Of a stretch of 64,000 nt of DNA, positions 33,491-42,129 are shown in pieces. Location: NCBI GenBank assembly GCA_023388995.1, contig JAEWFD010000045.1, forward strand, positions 62,001-126,000, in the 5' to 3' direction. Under the pieces are notes generated by a model, which was not told the origin of the DNA, ran no database searches, and saw nothing but the letters and a program-made list of their open reading frames with translations. The first letter of the stretch is position 1. Every line of letters begins with the position of its first letter. The position numbers were made by a program, and so were the translations under genes. This DNA is from Bacillota bacterium (GTDB lineage: Bacteria > Bacillota_I > Bacilli_A > Erysipelotrichales > Erysipelotrichaceae).

Positions 33491-33591
33491 AACGATTTCC
33501 TGTCTCCTTTCTTCAGCGAATTGATTATCGCAAAAAACAGATATTTTTAAAACAAACATAACTATTCATAATATTGCTACATACGAGAACG

Positions 33592-33630
33592 AAAAAAGGG
33601 TAATTTGCCGAATATTCTGCAAATTACCCT
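33592..33630 (-). terminator. Terminator after the M16 peptidase pair
   Basis: Perfect 12-bp stem AGGGTAATTTGC / GCAAATTACCCT with a 10-nt loop and six T on the minus strand. Confidence 0.9.
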
Positions 33631-33678
33631 AACCATCATTCATTTATCGTAAAATAACAGATAATTGAGTTTTTTTTA

Positions 33679-34965
33679 TTAATCAGCTTTATTCTTACCT
33701 TCCAACACTACCCTTGCACACTTATTGAGATCAATTGCATCTGCGACAGTACGTAAATCTTGCATTGTGATATCTGCAATACTTGTCAGACGCTCATAGA
33801 AATCCAGCCCTAGAAATTTTGCTCGCGCATAAGAAATGGCATAATCCTCAAAGCGATTCAATATCCGAATCTGATACCCCATTAATTTCCGCTTCATAGA
33901 AGCCAATGATTCCTCAGAGATCAGCTTTTCTTTCATTTCCGTCAATGCATCCATGAATTTTGCTTCCAAGACATCCGGCTGCTCGGTCTCACTCGTTAAG
34001 ATCAAAAAGCCGTAATCCTCTCCTAAATCTGAATCATAGGAGAAAGAATCATTAATATATCTTGCATCTAACCATGGCTGCACATATTTCCCGGCACTGG
34101 AAAATGTTCCTTCCAGCAAGATTTTCAATGCCATATCTAATTGTGAACGTTGTTTGCTATCCTCCACGCCATGCATCTTAATACCCAAGCCATACTTCTT
34201 TTGACTGACATCCATCGTAAATGTATAACTAGGACGAACTACTTCCTCTGGCTCATCATATGTAAATTTATGAACTTTGGGTACATCAGGGAATGTTTTC
34301 CCTTCCTGGTTTTTGGCAATGATATCTAAGATACTTTGGCTATCTTGGCCACTGACGCATACCAACAGCATATTTTGCGGATGATAGTTGATTTCATAGC
34401 AATCATAGAGTTGTTTCAAGGTAATGGAATTCACGCTTTGCTCTGTACCCCCAATATCATTTTTCAGTGGATGCTGATGGTACAAAGACGCAAATAATTC
34501 CTGAATAAAACGCACATCGCTCATTTGCTGGTACATTTTCAATTCCTGCACGATAATGCCTTTCTCTTTTTCTACAGAAGGCTCATCAATCTCCAGCACC
34601 TGTACAAAATCAAGCAGCAGATTCAACGGTTTTTCAATTTCCATCGTCGTGGAGAAGTAATACGCTGTTTCGAAATAAGACGTAAAGGCATTGGCACTGA
34701 TTCCCATTTCTGAATATTGGGTTAAAACATCTCCATGTTCGCTTTCAAACATCTTATGTTCCAGAAAATGGGCCAACCCATCCGTAAATGATATCGTCTG
34801 CTCCCGCTCATCCAACAGTTTGGAGTGGGCAGCACCAAATGGTGTCACAAACAGAAAATGGGATTTTGCATATCCTGGCTTTTCAATGATTACAACATCC
34901 AGTCCATTCTTTAACGTTGTCTTGACATACGTTTCCTGCATTGCTTCATTGTGAAACTTCTTCAT
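33679..34965 (-). CDS. ymfH: M16 family zinc peptidase (YmfH-like)
   Basis: Insulinase/mitochondrial-processing-peptidase-like protein, 428 aa. The inverted zinc motif HxxEH is intact as LAHFLEHKMFES (about residue 67), followed by EMGISANAFTSYFETAYYFS. This is the catalytic partner of the upstream M16 gene, with which it overlaps by 20 bases. In Bacillus the ymfF/ymfH pair lies near genes for processing of small peptides and membrane-protein turnover; the substrate here is unknown. The motif seems competent for zinc binding. Confidence 0.9.
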   Translation of the reverse strand: MKKFHNEAMQETYVKTTLKNGLDVVIIEKPGYAKSHFLFVTPFGAAHSKLLDEREQTISFTDGLAHFLEHKMFESEHGDVLTQYSEMGISANAFTSYFETAYYFSTTMEIEKPLNLLLDFVQVLEIDEPSVEKEKGIIVQELKMYQQMSDVRFIQELFASLYHQHPLKNDIGGTEQSVNSITLKQLYDCYEINYHPQNMLLVCVSGQDSQSILDIIAKNQEGKTFPDVPKVHKFTYDEPEEVVRPSYTFTMDVSQKKYGLGIKMHGVEDSKQRSQLDMALKILLEGTFSSAGKYVQPWLDARYINDSFSYDSDLGEDYGFLILTSETEQPDVLEAKFMDALTEMKEKLISEESLASMKRKLMGYQIRILNRFEDYAISYARAKFLGLDFYERLTSIADITMQDLRTVADAIDLNKCARVVLEGKNKAD

Positions 34966-36241
34966 TTATCTCATCCTCCACTCCGTCACGTTCCCGCAGG
35001 ACAAATTCACCAACCAGCTGACAAGACTTCATAGCCTCAATCACTTGTTCCCTGGTCACCTGGCGAATTCGTTCAATCACTTCCTCGACACTTAGATTCA
35101 TCTGGGTAATTGTTTGCTGATACAAAAAGTTAATAATGCCGCCAGTGGAATCAAACTGCGACTGCAAGCCATTGATCATTAGTTTTTTGCTTGTTTCCAG
35201 CTGCCCTTCATCAAAGTTGCCATCCACCAACTTCTGAAATTGCTCTTCCATCAATGCTGCTGTCTGCTCTTTCTTATCATAGCTGATCCCTGCCAGAGCT
35301 ACCAGCACTTCATCCATGGAATAGACGCTGGAATATATCGTATAGCAAAGAGAATGCTGTTCCCTTACCACCCGGAACAAAAACGAATTCGCATCTCCCC
35401 CAAACATGGTATTGCCAACTTTCAATGCATAATAGAGAGGATGCGTGTGATTAATCTGCGTCAGCCAGGTCAGCAGCAATGTCGTCTGGTCAATATCTTT
35501 CTGGACTTCATCCTTCATCAATTCCTTCTGCGGCCATTCATAGAATACCGGGTATGTGCAATTGCGGGATGCAAATAGTTCCTGCTGTTCAAACATTTCC
35601 TGTACTTGCTGCTGATTCACCATACCGACTACATAAATCTCTATTACGGTTTGGGACAGCAGTTCCTGATATGCTTGTTTTACATCTTCCCTTGTTAAGG
35701 CTTCAATTGCATCTGCTTCGCCTAAGCAAGAAATTGCAAACGGAGTTCCTTTTCCGATGCGCTTGTTGTTCTCATCAATGGCAAAAGAACCGGGATCATC
35801 TTTTCGGCGCAAAACGCGGGAACGCATAATCATCTTTGCTTCTTCAAACAATTCTTCATCAAAAAGCCCCTGCTCATCCAGCAGCGGTTCGAATAATACT
35901 TCTTTCAACAATTCAAATTGACGTATGACCATAGAATAAGATTCTTGCACAAACTGATCGGCAATTGCAGAACAACGCAGTTCCAGCATATGGCAAGCGC
36001 CTAATCCGTAGGTATTCATACTGATGTTCATTCCGTACAAGTCATCCAGGTATGATGTCAAGCTTTGATTTGTTGGATAAATAGCTGTTCTATTCGTCAT
36101 CATAAAAGCCAGCAATGATCTCGCACTTGCTTTCTTTTGATCTAAGTCAAACAAAAACCGCATCGAGATCATGTTGTCTTTGAATTTATCGGTTTCTAAC
36201 ACTGTTAATGCGATTTGCTCGCCTAAGTTATATCGTTTCAT
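34946..36241 (-). CDS. ymfF: M16 family inactive partner (YmfF-like)
   Basis: 431-aa M16-fold protein without the HxxEH zinc motif: at the equivalent place it has SLLAFMMTNRTAIYPTNQSL. Such subunits pair with an active M16 peptidase. The C-terminal M16 half is recognisable (HPLYYALKVGNTMFGGDANS, then FLFRVVREQHSLCYTIYSSV). RBS GAGGTGA. It is first in a two-gene operon and overlaps the ymfH-like start. Confidence 0.88.
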   Translation of the reverse strand: MKRYNLGEQIALTVLETDKFKDNMISMRFLFDLDQKKASARSLLAFMMTNRTAIYPTNQSLTSYLDDLYGMNISMNTYGLGACHMLELRCSAIADQFVQESYSMVIRQFELLKEVLFEPLLDEQGLFDEELFEEAKMIMRSRVLRRKDDPGSFAIDENNKRIGKGTPFAISCLGEADAIEALTREDVKQAYQELLSQTVIEIYVVGMVNQQQVQEMFEQQELFASRNCTYPVFYEWPQKELMKDEVQKDIDQTTLLLTWLTQINHTHPLYYALKVGNTMFGGDANSFLFRVVREQHSLCYTIYSSVYSMDEVLVALAGISYDKKEQTAALMEEQFQKLVDGNFDEGQLETSKKLMINGLQSQFDSTGGIINFLYQQTITQMNLSVEEVIERIRQVTREQVIEAMKSCQLVGEFVLRERDGVEDEINEEVSQ

Positions 36242-36302
36242 ATGTCACCTCGTTTTACTAGTATACCCTAATTTTTCCCAAAATGCCACGACTTCGCCAA
36301 AG

Positions 36303-36325
36303 CAAAAACAGGCCGCAGCCTGTTT
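36303..36325 (-). terminator. Terminator after nupQ
   Basis: AAACAGGC / GCCTGTTT stem with a T run on the minus strand. It lies just downstream of the nupQ stop. Confidence 0.82.
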
Positions 36326-36340
36326 CCCTTGTTTGATTCT

Positions 36341-37294
36341 CTAACGCTTGCCGGAATCGTAGATTTCTCCCGCAGCTTTCGGTCCAACGGTCCGTCCGCT
36401 GAAAATAACGAGCGCGACAATTGTCAGAATATATGGTGTGGAAGAGAAGAATTCACTTGGCAGTTTACTAAGGAATTGAATATCTTTTGCAAACAACGCC
36501 AGAATTTGCGAGAAGCCAAAGAACAGACCTGCTCCCATAACACCAAAGGGATTCCATTTCCCAAAAATCAAAGCCGCAATTGCAATAAAGCCATACCCAT
36601 GAATCGATGCAATTGTAAACTGAACATCTTGGGTCATAACCATTACACCGCCGGCTAAGCCAGCAAGCAAACCTGAAGCCAATACGCCGATATAACGCAT
36701 CTTCGCAACATTGATTCCCATGGAAGCAGATGCTTGCGGGAACTCACCGCAAGAACGAAGGCGAAGACCAAATGCCGTTTTAAAGACAATAAAATAAGTA
36801 ACAAACACTAGTGCAATTGCCAAATAGAAGGTTGGATGCACACCTTTGAACAGCAACTGACCGATAACCGGAATATCTTTCAGAAACGGAACGCTGATCT
36901 TCATAATCCCTTTTCTGAATGCTGCTGTACGCTGCTGGTTGAAAATAATTTGACATAAGTAAACGGTTAACCCATTCGCCAGCAAATTCAGCGCTGTTCC
37001 GGAAATGGTCTGATCCGCTTTCAAGTTGATGCTTGCATAGGCATGCAAGATGGAAAACAGCAATCCCGCAACACATGCACTAATCAAACCAATGACAATT
37101 GCCGGAAATGTTCCCATGGAATTCTCCAATAGAACAACTACGGTTGCAGTAGTGAAAGCCCCAATGGTCATAATCCCTTCCAGCGCAATATTCACAATAC
37201 CGCTGCGTTCACTGAATAAGCCGCCTAATCCTGCAATAATAATCGGTGCTGCCCCTACTAAGGCAATGGCAACCATATCATAGATCATTTTCAT
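36341..37294 (-). CDS. nupQ: Nucleoside ABC transporter permease NupQ-like
   Basis: Inner-membrane permease of the BmpA-type nucleoside importer. 317 aa, mostly hydrophobic helices. Family landmarks: APIIIAGLGGLFSERSGIVN, IALEGIMTIGAFTTA, FGLRLRSCGEFPQASASMGI and FIAIAALIFGKWNPFGVM. It overlaps nupP (ATGA) and is the last gene of the nupO-nupP-nupQ transcript. Confidence 0.92.
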   Translation of the reverse strand: MKMIYDMVAIALVGAAPIIIAGLGGLFSERSGIVNIALEGIMTIGAFTTATVVVLLENSMGTFPAIVIGLISACVAGLLFSILHAYASINLKADQTISGTALNLLANGLTVYLCQIIFNQQRTAAFRKGIMKISVPFLKDIPVIGQLLFKGVHPTFYLAIALVFVTYFIVFKTAFGLRLRSCGEFPQASASMGINVAKMRYIGVLASGLLAGLAGGVMVMTQDVQFTIASIHGYGFIAIAALIFGKWNPFGVMGAGLFFGFSQILALFAKDIQFLSKLPSEFFSSTPYILTIVALVIFSGRTVGPKAAGEIYDSGKR

Positions 37295-38376
37295 TTAGAC
37301 ACGCCCCTTTCTTTATGAAACTTGTCTGTCAGAGAATAGATCACTCCCATGATTCCATTTTGCATCGCTACAAACATAATGATAGCCGAAGAGATAATAA
37401 CTGCAATATCCTTTGGCACCGACATTGACTGCAGCGCCGGCTGCGCGACTTTTAACAATCCAAACAGCAATCCGGAAAGCAGTATTCCGATCGCATTGCA
37501 TCCACCGACAAGAGCAACTGCAATACCATCAAATCCATACCCTTCAGCTGCTGACAGAACACGACCATATCCAAATGTACCCAAGGTCATGATAGCACCT
37601 GCCAAACCTGCCAGAAATCCAGAGATCATAATCGCTGAAATAACATTTTTACTTACTTTCATTCCCGCATAACGAGCACCTTCTTTATTGTAGCCGGTTG
37701 CTCTCAGTCCAAAGCCAAATGTTGTTTTCTCAATAATAATCCAATATAAGAAGACTGCGACGATCACTACAATGATCCCCCAGTTCAAGCGCGAATTCTT
37801 CGTCAAGCTGCTAAGCAGCGGAGACTTCAGCAATGCCCCTGCAGGCAAATCCGCTGTTCTCGCTTGTGTTGAACCAGGCAATGCCTTGATCCAGTAGTTG
37901 CTCATGTGCTGAGCAACATAGTTGAGCATAATTCCCGTTACAACTTCCGATATATTTTTTCGCACACGCAGAAGTCCCGGCAAAAACGCCCAGAGGGCAC
38001 CTGCCAGACCACCTGCCAGCAAACAAGCCAATACATGAATTACCGGCGGGAGCTTCAGCAAAACGCCTGCAGCTGCTGCCATTGCTCCTCCTACAATTAC
38101 TTGTCCTTCACATCCAATATTGAACAACCCAGTACGATAAGCAAATCCGATTGCCAAACCTGATAAAATAATTGGCATGGAGAATACAATAAATTCGCCA
38201 AAGTAACGCAGATTCAATGGTCCAGGTTTCAACAAATCAATTCCTGTCAAACTCTTCAACAAGGAAGAAAACATCAAAACCGGACTGCGTCCGCTTGCCA
38301 TGATAATGAGAGTACCCAGTAAAATACCCAGGACAATCGCAATCAACGGAGCAATTATTTTCTCATGTTTTTTCAT
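37291..38376 (-). CDS. nupP: Nucleoside ABC transporter permease NupP-like
   Basis: Second permease subunit, 361 aa, with about ten hydrophobic segments. Landmarks: PIILSGLAIGFAYRTGLFNI, GCEGQVIVGGAMAAAAG, FGLRATGYNKEGARYAGMKV (the coupling-helix region) and GFDGIAVALVGGCNAIGIL. Overlaps the nupO stop and the nupQ start, giving strict coupling. With NupQ it forms the heterodimeric channel for nucleosides. Confidence 0.92.
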   Translation of the reverse strand: MKKHEKIIAPLIAIVLGILLGTLIIMASGRSPVLMFSSLLKSLTGIDLLKPGPLNLRYFGEFIVFSMPIILSGLAIGFAYRTGLFNIGCEGQVIVGGAMAAAAGVLLKLPPVIHVLACLLAGGLAGALWAFLPGLLRVRKNISEVVTGIMLNYVAQHMSNYWIKALPGSTQARTADLPAGALLKSPLLSSLTKNSRLNWGIIVVIVAVFLYWIIIEKTTFGFGLRATGYNKEGARYAGMKVSKNVISAIMISGFLAGLAGAIMTLGTFGYGRVLSAAEGYGFDGIAVALVGGCNAIGILLSGLLFGLLKVAQPALQSMSVPKDIAVIISSAIIMFVAMQNGIMGVIYSLTDKFHKERGVSK

Positions 38377-39905
38377 ACCTTGTCTCCTTCTTTACGCAAT
38401 GAACCAGACATCATTAGCCCCAATTCATTCTCATCCGTTTCTTTCGCGTTTACGATACCAGTCAGTTCTCCGTTGAACATAACGGCAATCCGATCCGAAA
38501 GAGCCAAAACCTCATCCAGTTCCAATGACACAAGCAAAATCGCTTTGCCCTTGTCACGCTCTTGAATAATCCGTGAATGAATATATTCAATGGCCCCAAC
38601 ATCAAGTCCCCGGGTTGGCTGTACGATTACGAGCAAATCCGGTGAACGGTCAATCTCACGGGCAATAATAGCTTTTTGCTGATTTCCTCCGCTCATGCTG
38701 CGCGCAACTGTTTCCTTGCCGCGTCCGCTGCGAACATCAAACATTTCCGATAACCGCTCTGCATTAGCATCAATTTTATCCATCTGCAACAAACCGAATT
38801 TAGCAAATGCAGGACTATTGTAATTATGAATAATGTAATTCTCTTTTAAACGGAAATCCAATACCAAGCCATGTTTATGACGATCTTCCGGGATATGTCC
38901 CATTCCGCTCACAAATCGCTTCTTAATGGAATAATGGCTGATATCCTCTCCATTTAATATGATTGAACCCGACTCTACTTTCGTTAATCCCGTCAATGCG
39001 GAAACCAATTCTGTCTGACCATTGCCATCAATACCGGCAACACCCAAGACTTCACCCGCCTGAACAGTTAAACTCACATCTTTTACGCCTAAAACACCCT
39101 TGGCATTCTTTACGTTTAAATGCTTCACTTCCAATACTGTATTTCCAAGTTTTGCTTCATCCTTCACAACTTCAAAGTTTACTTCACGACCTACCATCAT
39201 GGTAGCCATCTCTTCTTCTGTTGCCCCGCTGACATCAATTGTTCCAATGTATTTCCCGCGGCGCAAAACCGTACATTCGTCCGCTACTTCTTTGATCTCT
39301 TTCAATTTATGCGTAATCAGCATGATGGTCTTCCCTTCCTTCACCAGATTGCGCATAATAGACATCAATTCTTTGATCTCCTGCGGTGTTAATACCGCCG
39401 TCGGTTCGTCAAAAATCAAAATATCAGCGTTGCGATACAACATTTTTAAGATTTCTACGCGTTGTTGCATCCCAACCGAAATATTTTGAATTTTCGCTGT
39501 CGGATCGACATTCAATCCATACAGTTTACTGAGTTCCGAAATCTTGGATTCTGCAAGTTTCATATCAATTGTCTTGAACTTGGTTTGCGGTTCTAATCCT
39601 AAGATAATGTTTTCAGCAACTGTGAAATTCTCTACCAGTTTAAAATGCTGATGTACCATCCCAATCCCCAATTGTGTCGCCACATTCGGATCTGCGATTA
39701 CGACTTCCTTTTCTCTGACTTTGATCATTCCTTGAGTAGGCTGATACAATCCAAACAATATTGACATCAACGTTGATTTTCCTGCTCCATTTTCTCCCAA
39801 TAAAGCATGAATACTGCGGTCTTTGACTCGCAACGTTACATTGTCATTTGCACGTATGCCTGGAAAATCTTTTGTAATATTGAGCATTTCAATTGCATAA
39901 CTCAT
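38373..39905 (-). CDS. nupO: Nucleoside ABC transporter ATP-binding protein NupO-like
   Basis: Fused twin ABC ATPase, 510 aa. NBD1: GENGAGKSTLMSILFG, signature ISVGMQQRVEILKML, Walker B ILIFDEPTAVLTPQE. NBD2: a degenerate P-loop GIDGNGQTELVSAL, signature SMSGGNQQKAIIAREI and LLVIVQPTRGLDVG. This asymmetry is usual for the sugar/nucleoside (RbsA/NupO) class. RBS GGAGGAG. It is transcribed separately from bmpA, which ends in a terminator upstream. Confidence 0.94.
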   Translation of the reverse strand: MSYAIEMLNITKDFPGIRANDNVTLRVKDRSIHALLGENGAGKSTLMSILFGLYQPTQGMIKVREKEVVIADPNVATQLGIGMVHQHFKLVENFTVAENIILGLEPQTKFKTIDMKLAESKISELSKLYGLNVDPTAKIQNISVGMQQRVEILKMLYRNADILIFDEPTAVLTPQEIKELMSIMRNLVKEGKTIMLITHKLKEIKEVADECTVLRRGKYIGTIDVSGATEEEMATMMVGREVNFEVVKDEAKLGNTVLEVKHLNVKNAKGVLGVKDVSLTVQAGEVLGVAGIDGNGQTELVSALTGLTKVESGSIILNGEDISHYSIKKRFVSGMGHIPEDRHKHGLVLDFRLKENYIIHNYNSPAFAKFGLLQMDKIDANAERLSEMFDVRSGRGKETVARSMSGGNQQKAIIAREIDRSPDLLVIVQPTRGLDVGAIEYIHSRIIQERDKGKAILLVSLELDEVLALSDRIAVMFNGELTGIVNAKETDENELGLMMSGSLRKEGDKV

Positions 39906-39930
39906 TGTAACTCCTCCATAACATGAGCCT

Positions 39931-39939
39931 ATTATAACA
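39931..39939 (-). promoter_or_regulatory. Extended -10 promoter of nupO
   Basis: TGTTATAAT (TGn-TATAAT) on the minus strand, about 26 bp before the nupO ATG; no clear -35. Confidence 0.6.
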
Positions 39940-40066
39940 TAAACAACTTAGAAAACATTGTCTTTTTTATTAAAACAAAAGCAATTCTACAGGTATTATT
40001 TTCATGCCTTCCTAATGCTTTGCAATTGAAAATAACCAAAAGTAAGCGTTTTCTGTCAATAGGAAT

Positions 40067-40092
40067 AAAAAAGTGTGGACAAAGTCCACACT
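40067..40092 (-). terminator. Terminator after bmpA
   Basis: AGTGTGGAC-TTT-GTCCACACT followed by six T on the minus strand. It may be partly read through so that the abundant binding protein is made in excess over the transporter. Confidence 0.9.
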
Positions 40093-40109
40093 CTTGAAAA
40101 ACAGTATGA

Positions 40110-41159
40110 TTACTTCAATCTTGCAGGAGTAACTCCAACAACAATTTCTCCGCTCTTGATTTTAGCAAGTGCCGCATTAACTGCATCAGAGATTTCTTTG
40201 CTCAAGTTAGGGTTTTCAGCAGGGATGCCGATTCCGTCATTTTGGGCATTGAATAGAATTGTTTCAGAAGTAAATGTTCCTTTTGCAACTTTTTCGATGA
40301 ATGTGTAAGAAGCAACATCAACACGTTTCAAAGCAGAAGTCAAGATTGCACTCTTGCCATCAGCCATTTTACCAGCTTCGTATTGGTCAACGTCAACACC
40401 GATTGCCCAAACATCTTCACCAGCTTCACGACGAGCTTTTGCTTCAGCGATCAAACCGTTACCAGTTGCGCCAGCAGCATGGAATACAACATATGCACCA
40501 GCATTAAATTGTTTTTGAGCCAATTGTCCGCCGATTGTAGAATCTGTGAAAGAGTTTGCATAGTCAACCAATACTTTGATGCTAGGGTCAACGCTTGCAA
40601 CACCTTCTTCAAAACCAGCTTCGAAACGTTGGATAACGTCGAAGTCCATACCACCGATATAACCAACAGTATCTTTACCAGCTTCTTTTGCTTTCATAGC
40701 AGCAGCAATACCAACCAAGTAAGAAGGTTCTTGCTCAGCAAATACAGCAGAAGCTACATTTGGTTTTTCAACAACAGAGTCGATGATAACAAATTTAGAA
40801 TCTGGGAATTGATCAGCAACAGTTGCCATAGATTCAGCAAACAAGAAACCAGGAGCAACGATTAAATCCAATTTTTCTTCAGCAAATTGGCTCAAGTTTG
40901 GAATATAATCAGCATCAGCAGCAGATTGTAAGTATTTGTAGCAATCTTTACCTAATCCATTGTCATTTGCATAACGAACTAAACCATTGTAAGTTCCTTC
41001 GTTAAATGACTTGTCATCAATACCACCTACGTCTGTAACCATACCCAAGTTCAATTTACATTCAGTTGGTGTAGGTTGTTGTGTTTGTGCTGTAGAGCAT
41101 GCTGTTAATGACGCAAGAGCCAAACCAGCAACCGCAGCAGCCTTCATGAGTTTATTCAT
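40110..41159 (-). CDS. bmpA: BmpA-family nucleoside-binding lipoprotein
   Basis: Substrate-binding lipoprotein of the nucleoside ABC importer. Start ATG 41157-41159 with GGAGGGAAA upstream; the longer frame has no support. 349 aa. Signal and lipobox MNKLMKAAAVAGLALASLTA then C, a Thr/Gln/Pro-rich linker, then LNLGMVTDVGGIDDKSFNEG, VGIAAAMKAKEAGKDTVGYI and GGMDFDVIQRFEAGFEEGV, all typical of the Bmp/PnrA family. It has a strong promoter and its own terminator ahead of nupOPQ. Confidence 0.95.
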   Translation of the reverse strand: MNKLMKAAAVAGLALASLTACSTAQTQQPTPTECKLNLGMVTDVGGIDDKSFNEGTYNGLVRYANDNGLGKDCYKYLQSAADADYIPNLSQFAEEKLDLIVAPGFLFAESMATVADQFPDSKFVIIDSVVEKPNVASAVFAEQEPSYLVGIAAAMKAKEAGKDTVGYIGGMDFDVIQRFEAGFEEGVASVDPSIKVLVDYANSFTDSTIGGQLAQKQFNAGAYVVFHAAGATGNGLIAEAKARREAGEDVWAIGVDVDQYEAGKMADGKSAILTSALKRVDVASYTFIEKVAKGTFTSETILFNAQNDGIGIPAENPNLSKEISDAVNAALAKIKSGEIVVGVTPARLK

Positions 41160-41228
41160 TTCTTTCCCTCCATGTTTCCACTCAGTATGAAACGGCAATC
41201 AGAAATGACTACCTTCCATTACCCTATA

Positions 41229-41257
41229 ATTCTAATGCAAAAGGAGTATTTAGTCAA
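41229..41257 (-). promoter_or_regulatory. Sigma-A promoter of bmpA
   Basis: TTGACT (41252-41257), 17-bp spacer, TAGAAT (41229-41234) on the minus strand; leader of about 60 nt to the ATG. Confidence 0.8.
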
Positions 41258-41289
41258 TAAGCTTTCCAACACTTGGAAAGAAAGCGCTG

Positions 41290-42129
41290 TTAAATTGCAA
41301 TAATTCGGTTCGCTCCGTAAGCATGGGCCATAGCTGCAAATTTTTTCAATTCTTCTTCACTGGTTGTGCGATTGCCAAAAAAGGCTAATCCTTCATCACG
41401 TACCCCATAAGGACGATACCGGATCAATTTATAGTCACATTGATCCTGAATCAGGGCAGCAACTGCACTTACCGTACGTTCATTTTGCAAATCCATTCCA
41501 GGATATAAGATGGTGCGCACTTCCGTCAGTTTCCCGGCACTCAGCAAATAGCGCAAATTATGCAATACCATGGCATTCGACGAACCGGTGATCTCCTCAT
41601 GAAATTTCGCGTCAAAAGCCTTCACATCAAGCATCACGCCATCACACTGCGCCAGCAAAGATGAGTACTTGGCAAAATCATAAGCACCATTGCTGTCAAT
41701 TAAACAAGTCAGTCCTAATGCTTGCACTTTAGGAAATAATTCCTCTAAAAACCAGGCGTGATTCATGCATTCCCCGCCGCTGACGGTAATTCCCCGAATA
41801 AAAGGCTGCACCTTCTTAATTTCGGCAAGCACTTCTTCTGCGTCCATGTAGCGAATCTTAGGTGATGCCATATGCGGACACACTTTAATACAGGTATCAC
41901 AATCAATGCATACTGTCGGATCCCACACAACTTTTCCATTTTGCATTGCAAGTGCACCGCTTGGACAAGTTGGCACGCAAATTCCGCAGTGTATGCAGGG
42001 ATTAATCGTTTCCGGATTATGACAGAATAAGCAGGTAAAAGGACAAGTCTGAAAAAAGATGGAAAGGCGGTTGCCTGCTCCATCTACATTAGAAAAAGGA
42101 ATAATCTTATTAATGGCGGCTTTCTTCAT
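41290..42129 (-). CDS. yjjW: Glycyl-radical-enzyme activase YjjW-like
   Basis: Radical-SAM activating enzyme that installs the glycyl radical on its partner YjjI. The start is the ATG 42127-42129 (MKKAAINKIIPFSNVDGAGN), 20 bases inside the end of yjjI. 279 aa with the radical-SAM cluster CPFTCLFCHN, then an insert with two 4Fe-4S ferredoxin motifs (CIHCGICVPTCPSGA and CIDCDTCIKVCPHMA), and TVSGGECMNH for SAM binding. It is an oxygen-sensitive system, consistent with an anaerobe. Confidence 0.92.
   Translation of the reverse strand: MKKAAINKIIPFSNVDGAGNRLSIFFQTCPFTCLFCHNPETINPCIHCGICVPTCPSGALAMQNGKVVWDPTVCIDCDTCIKVCPHMASPKIRYMDAEEVLAEIKKVQPFIRGITVSGGECMNHAWFLEELFPKVQALGLTCLIDSNGAYDFAKYSSLLAQCDGVMLDVKAFDAKFHEEITGSSNAMVLHNLRYLLSAGKLTEVRTILYPGMDLQNERTVSAVAALIQDQCDYKLIRYRPYGVRDEGLAFFGNRTTSEEELKKFAAMAHAYGANRIIAI

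Noticed and set aside
41160..41228. Purine or other riboswitch in the bmpA leader
   Set aside because: The leader is only about 60 nt after a clear promoter and shows no aptamer-like fold.
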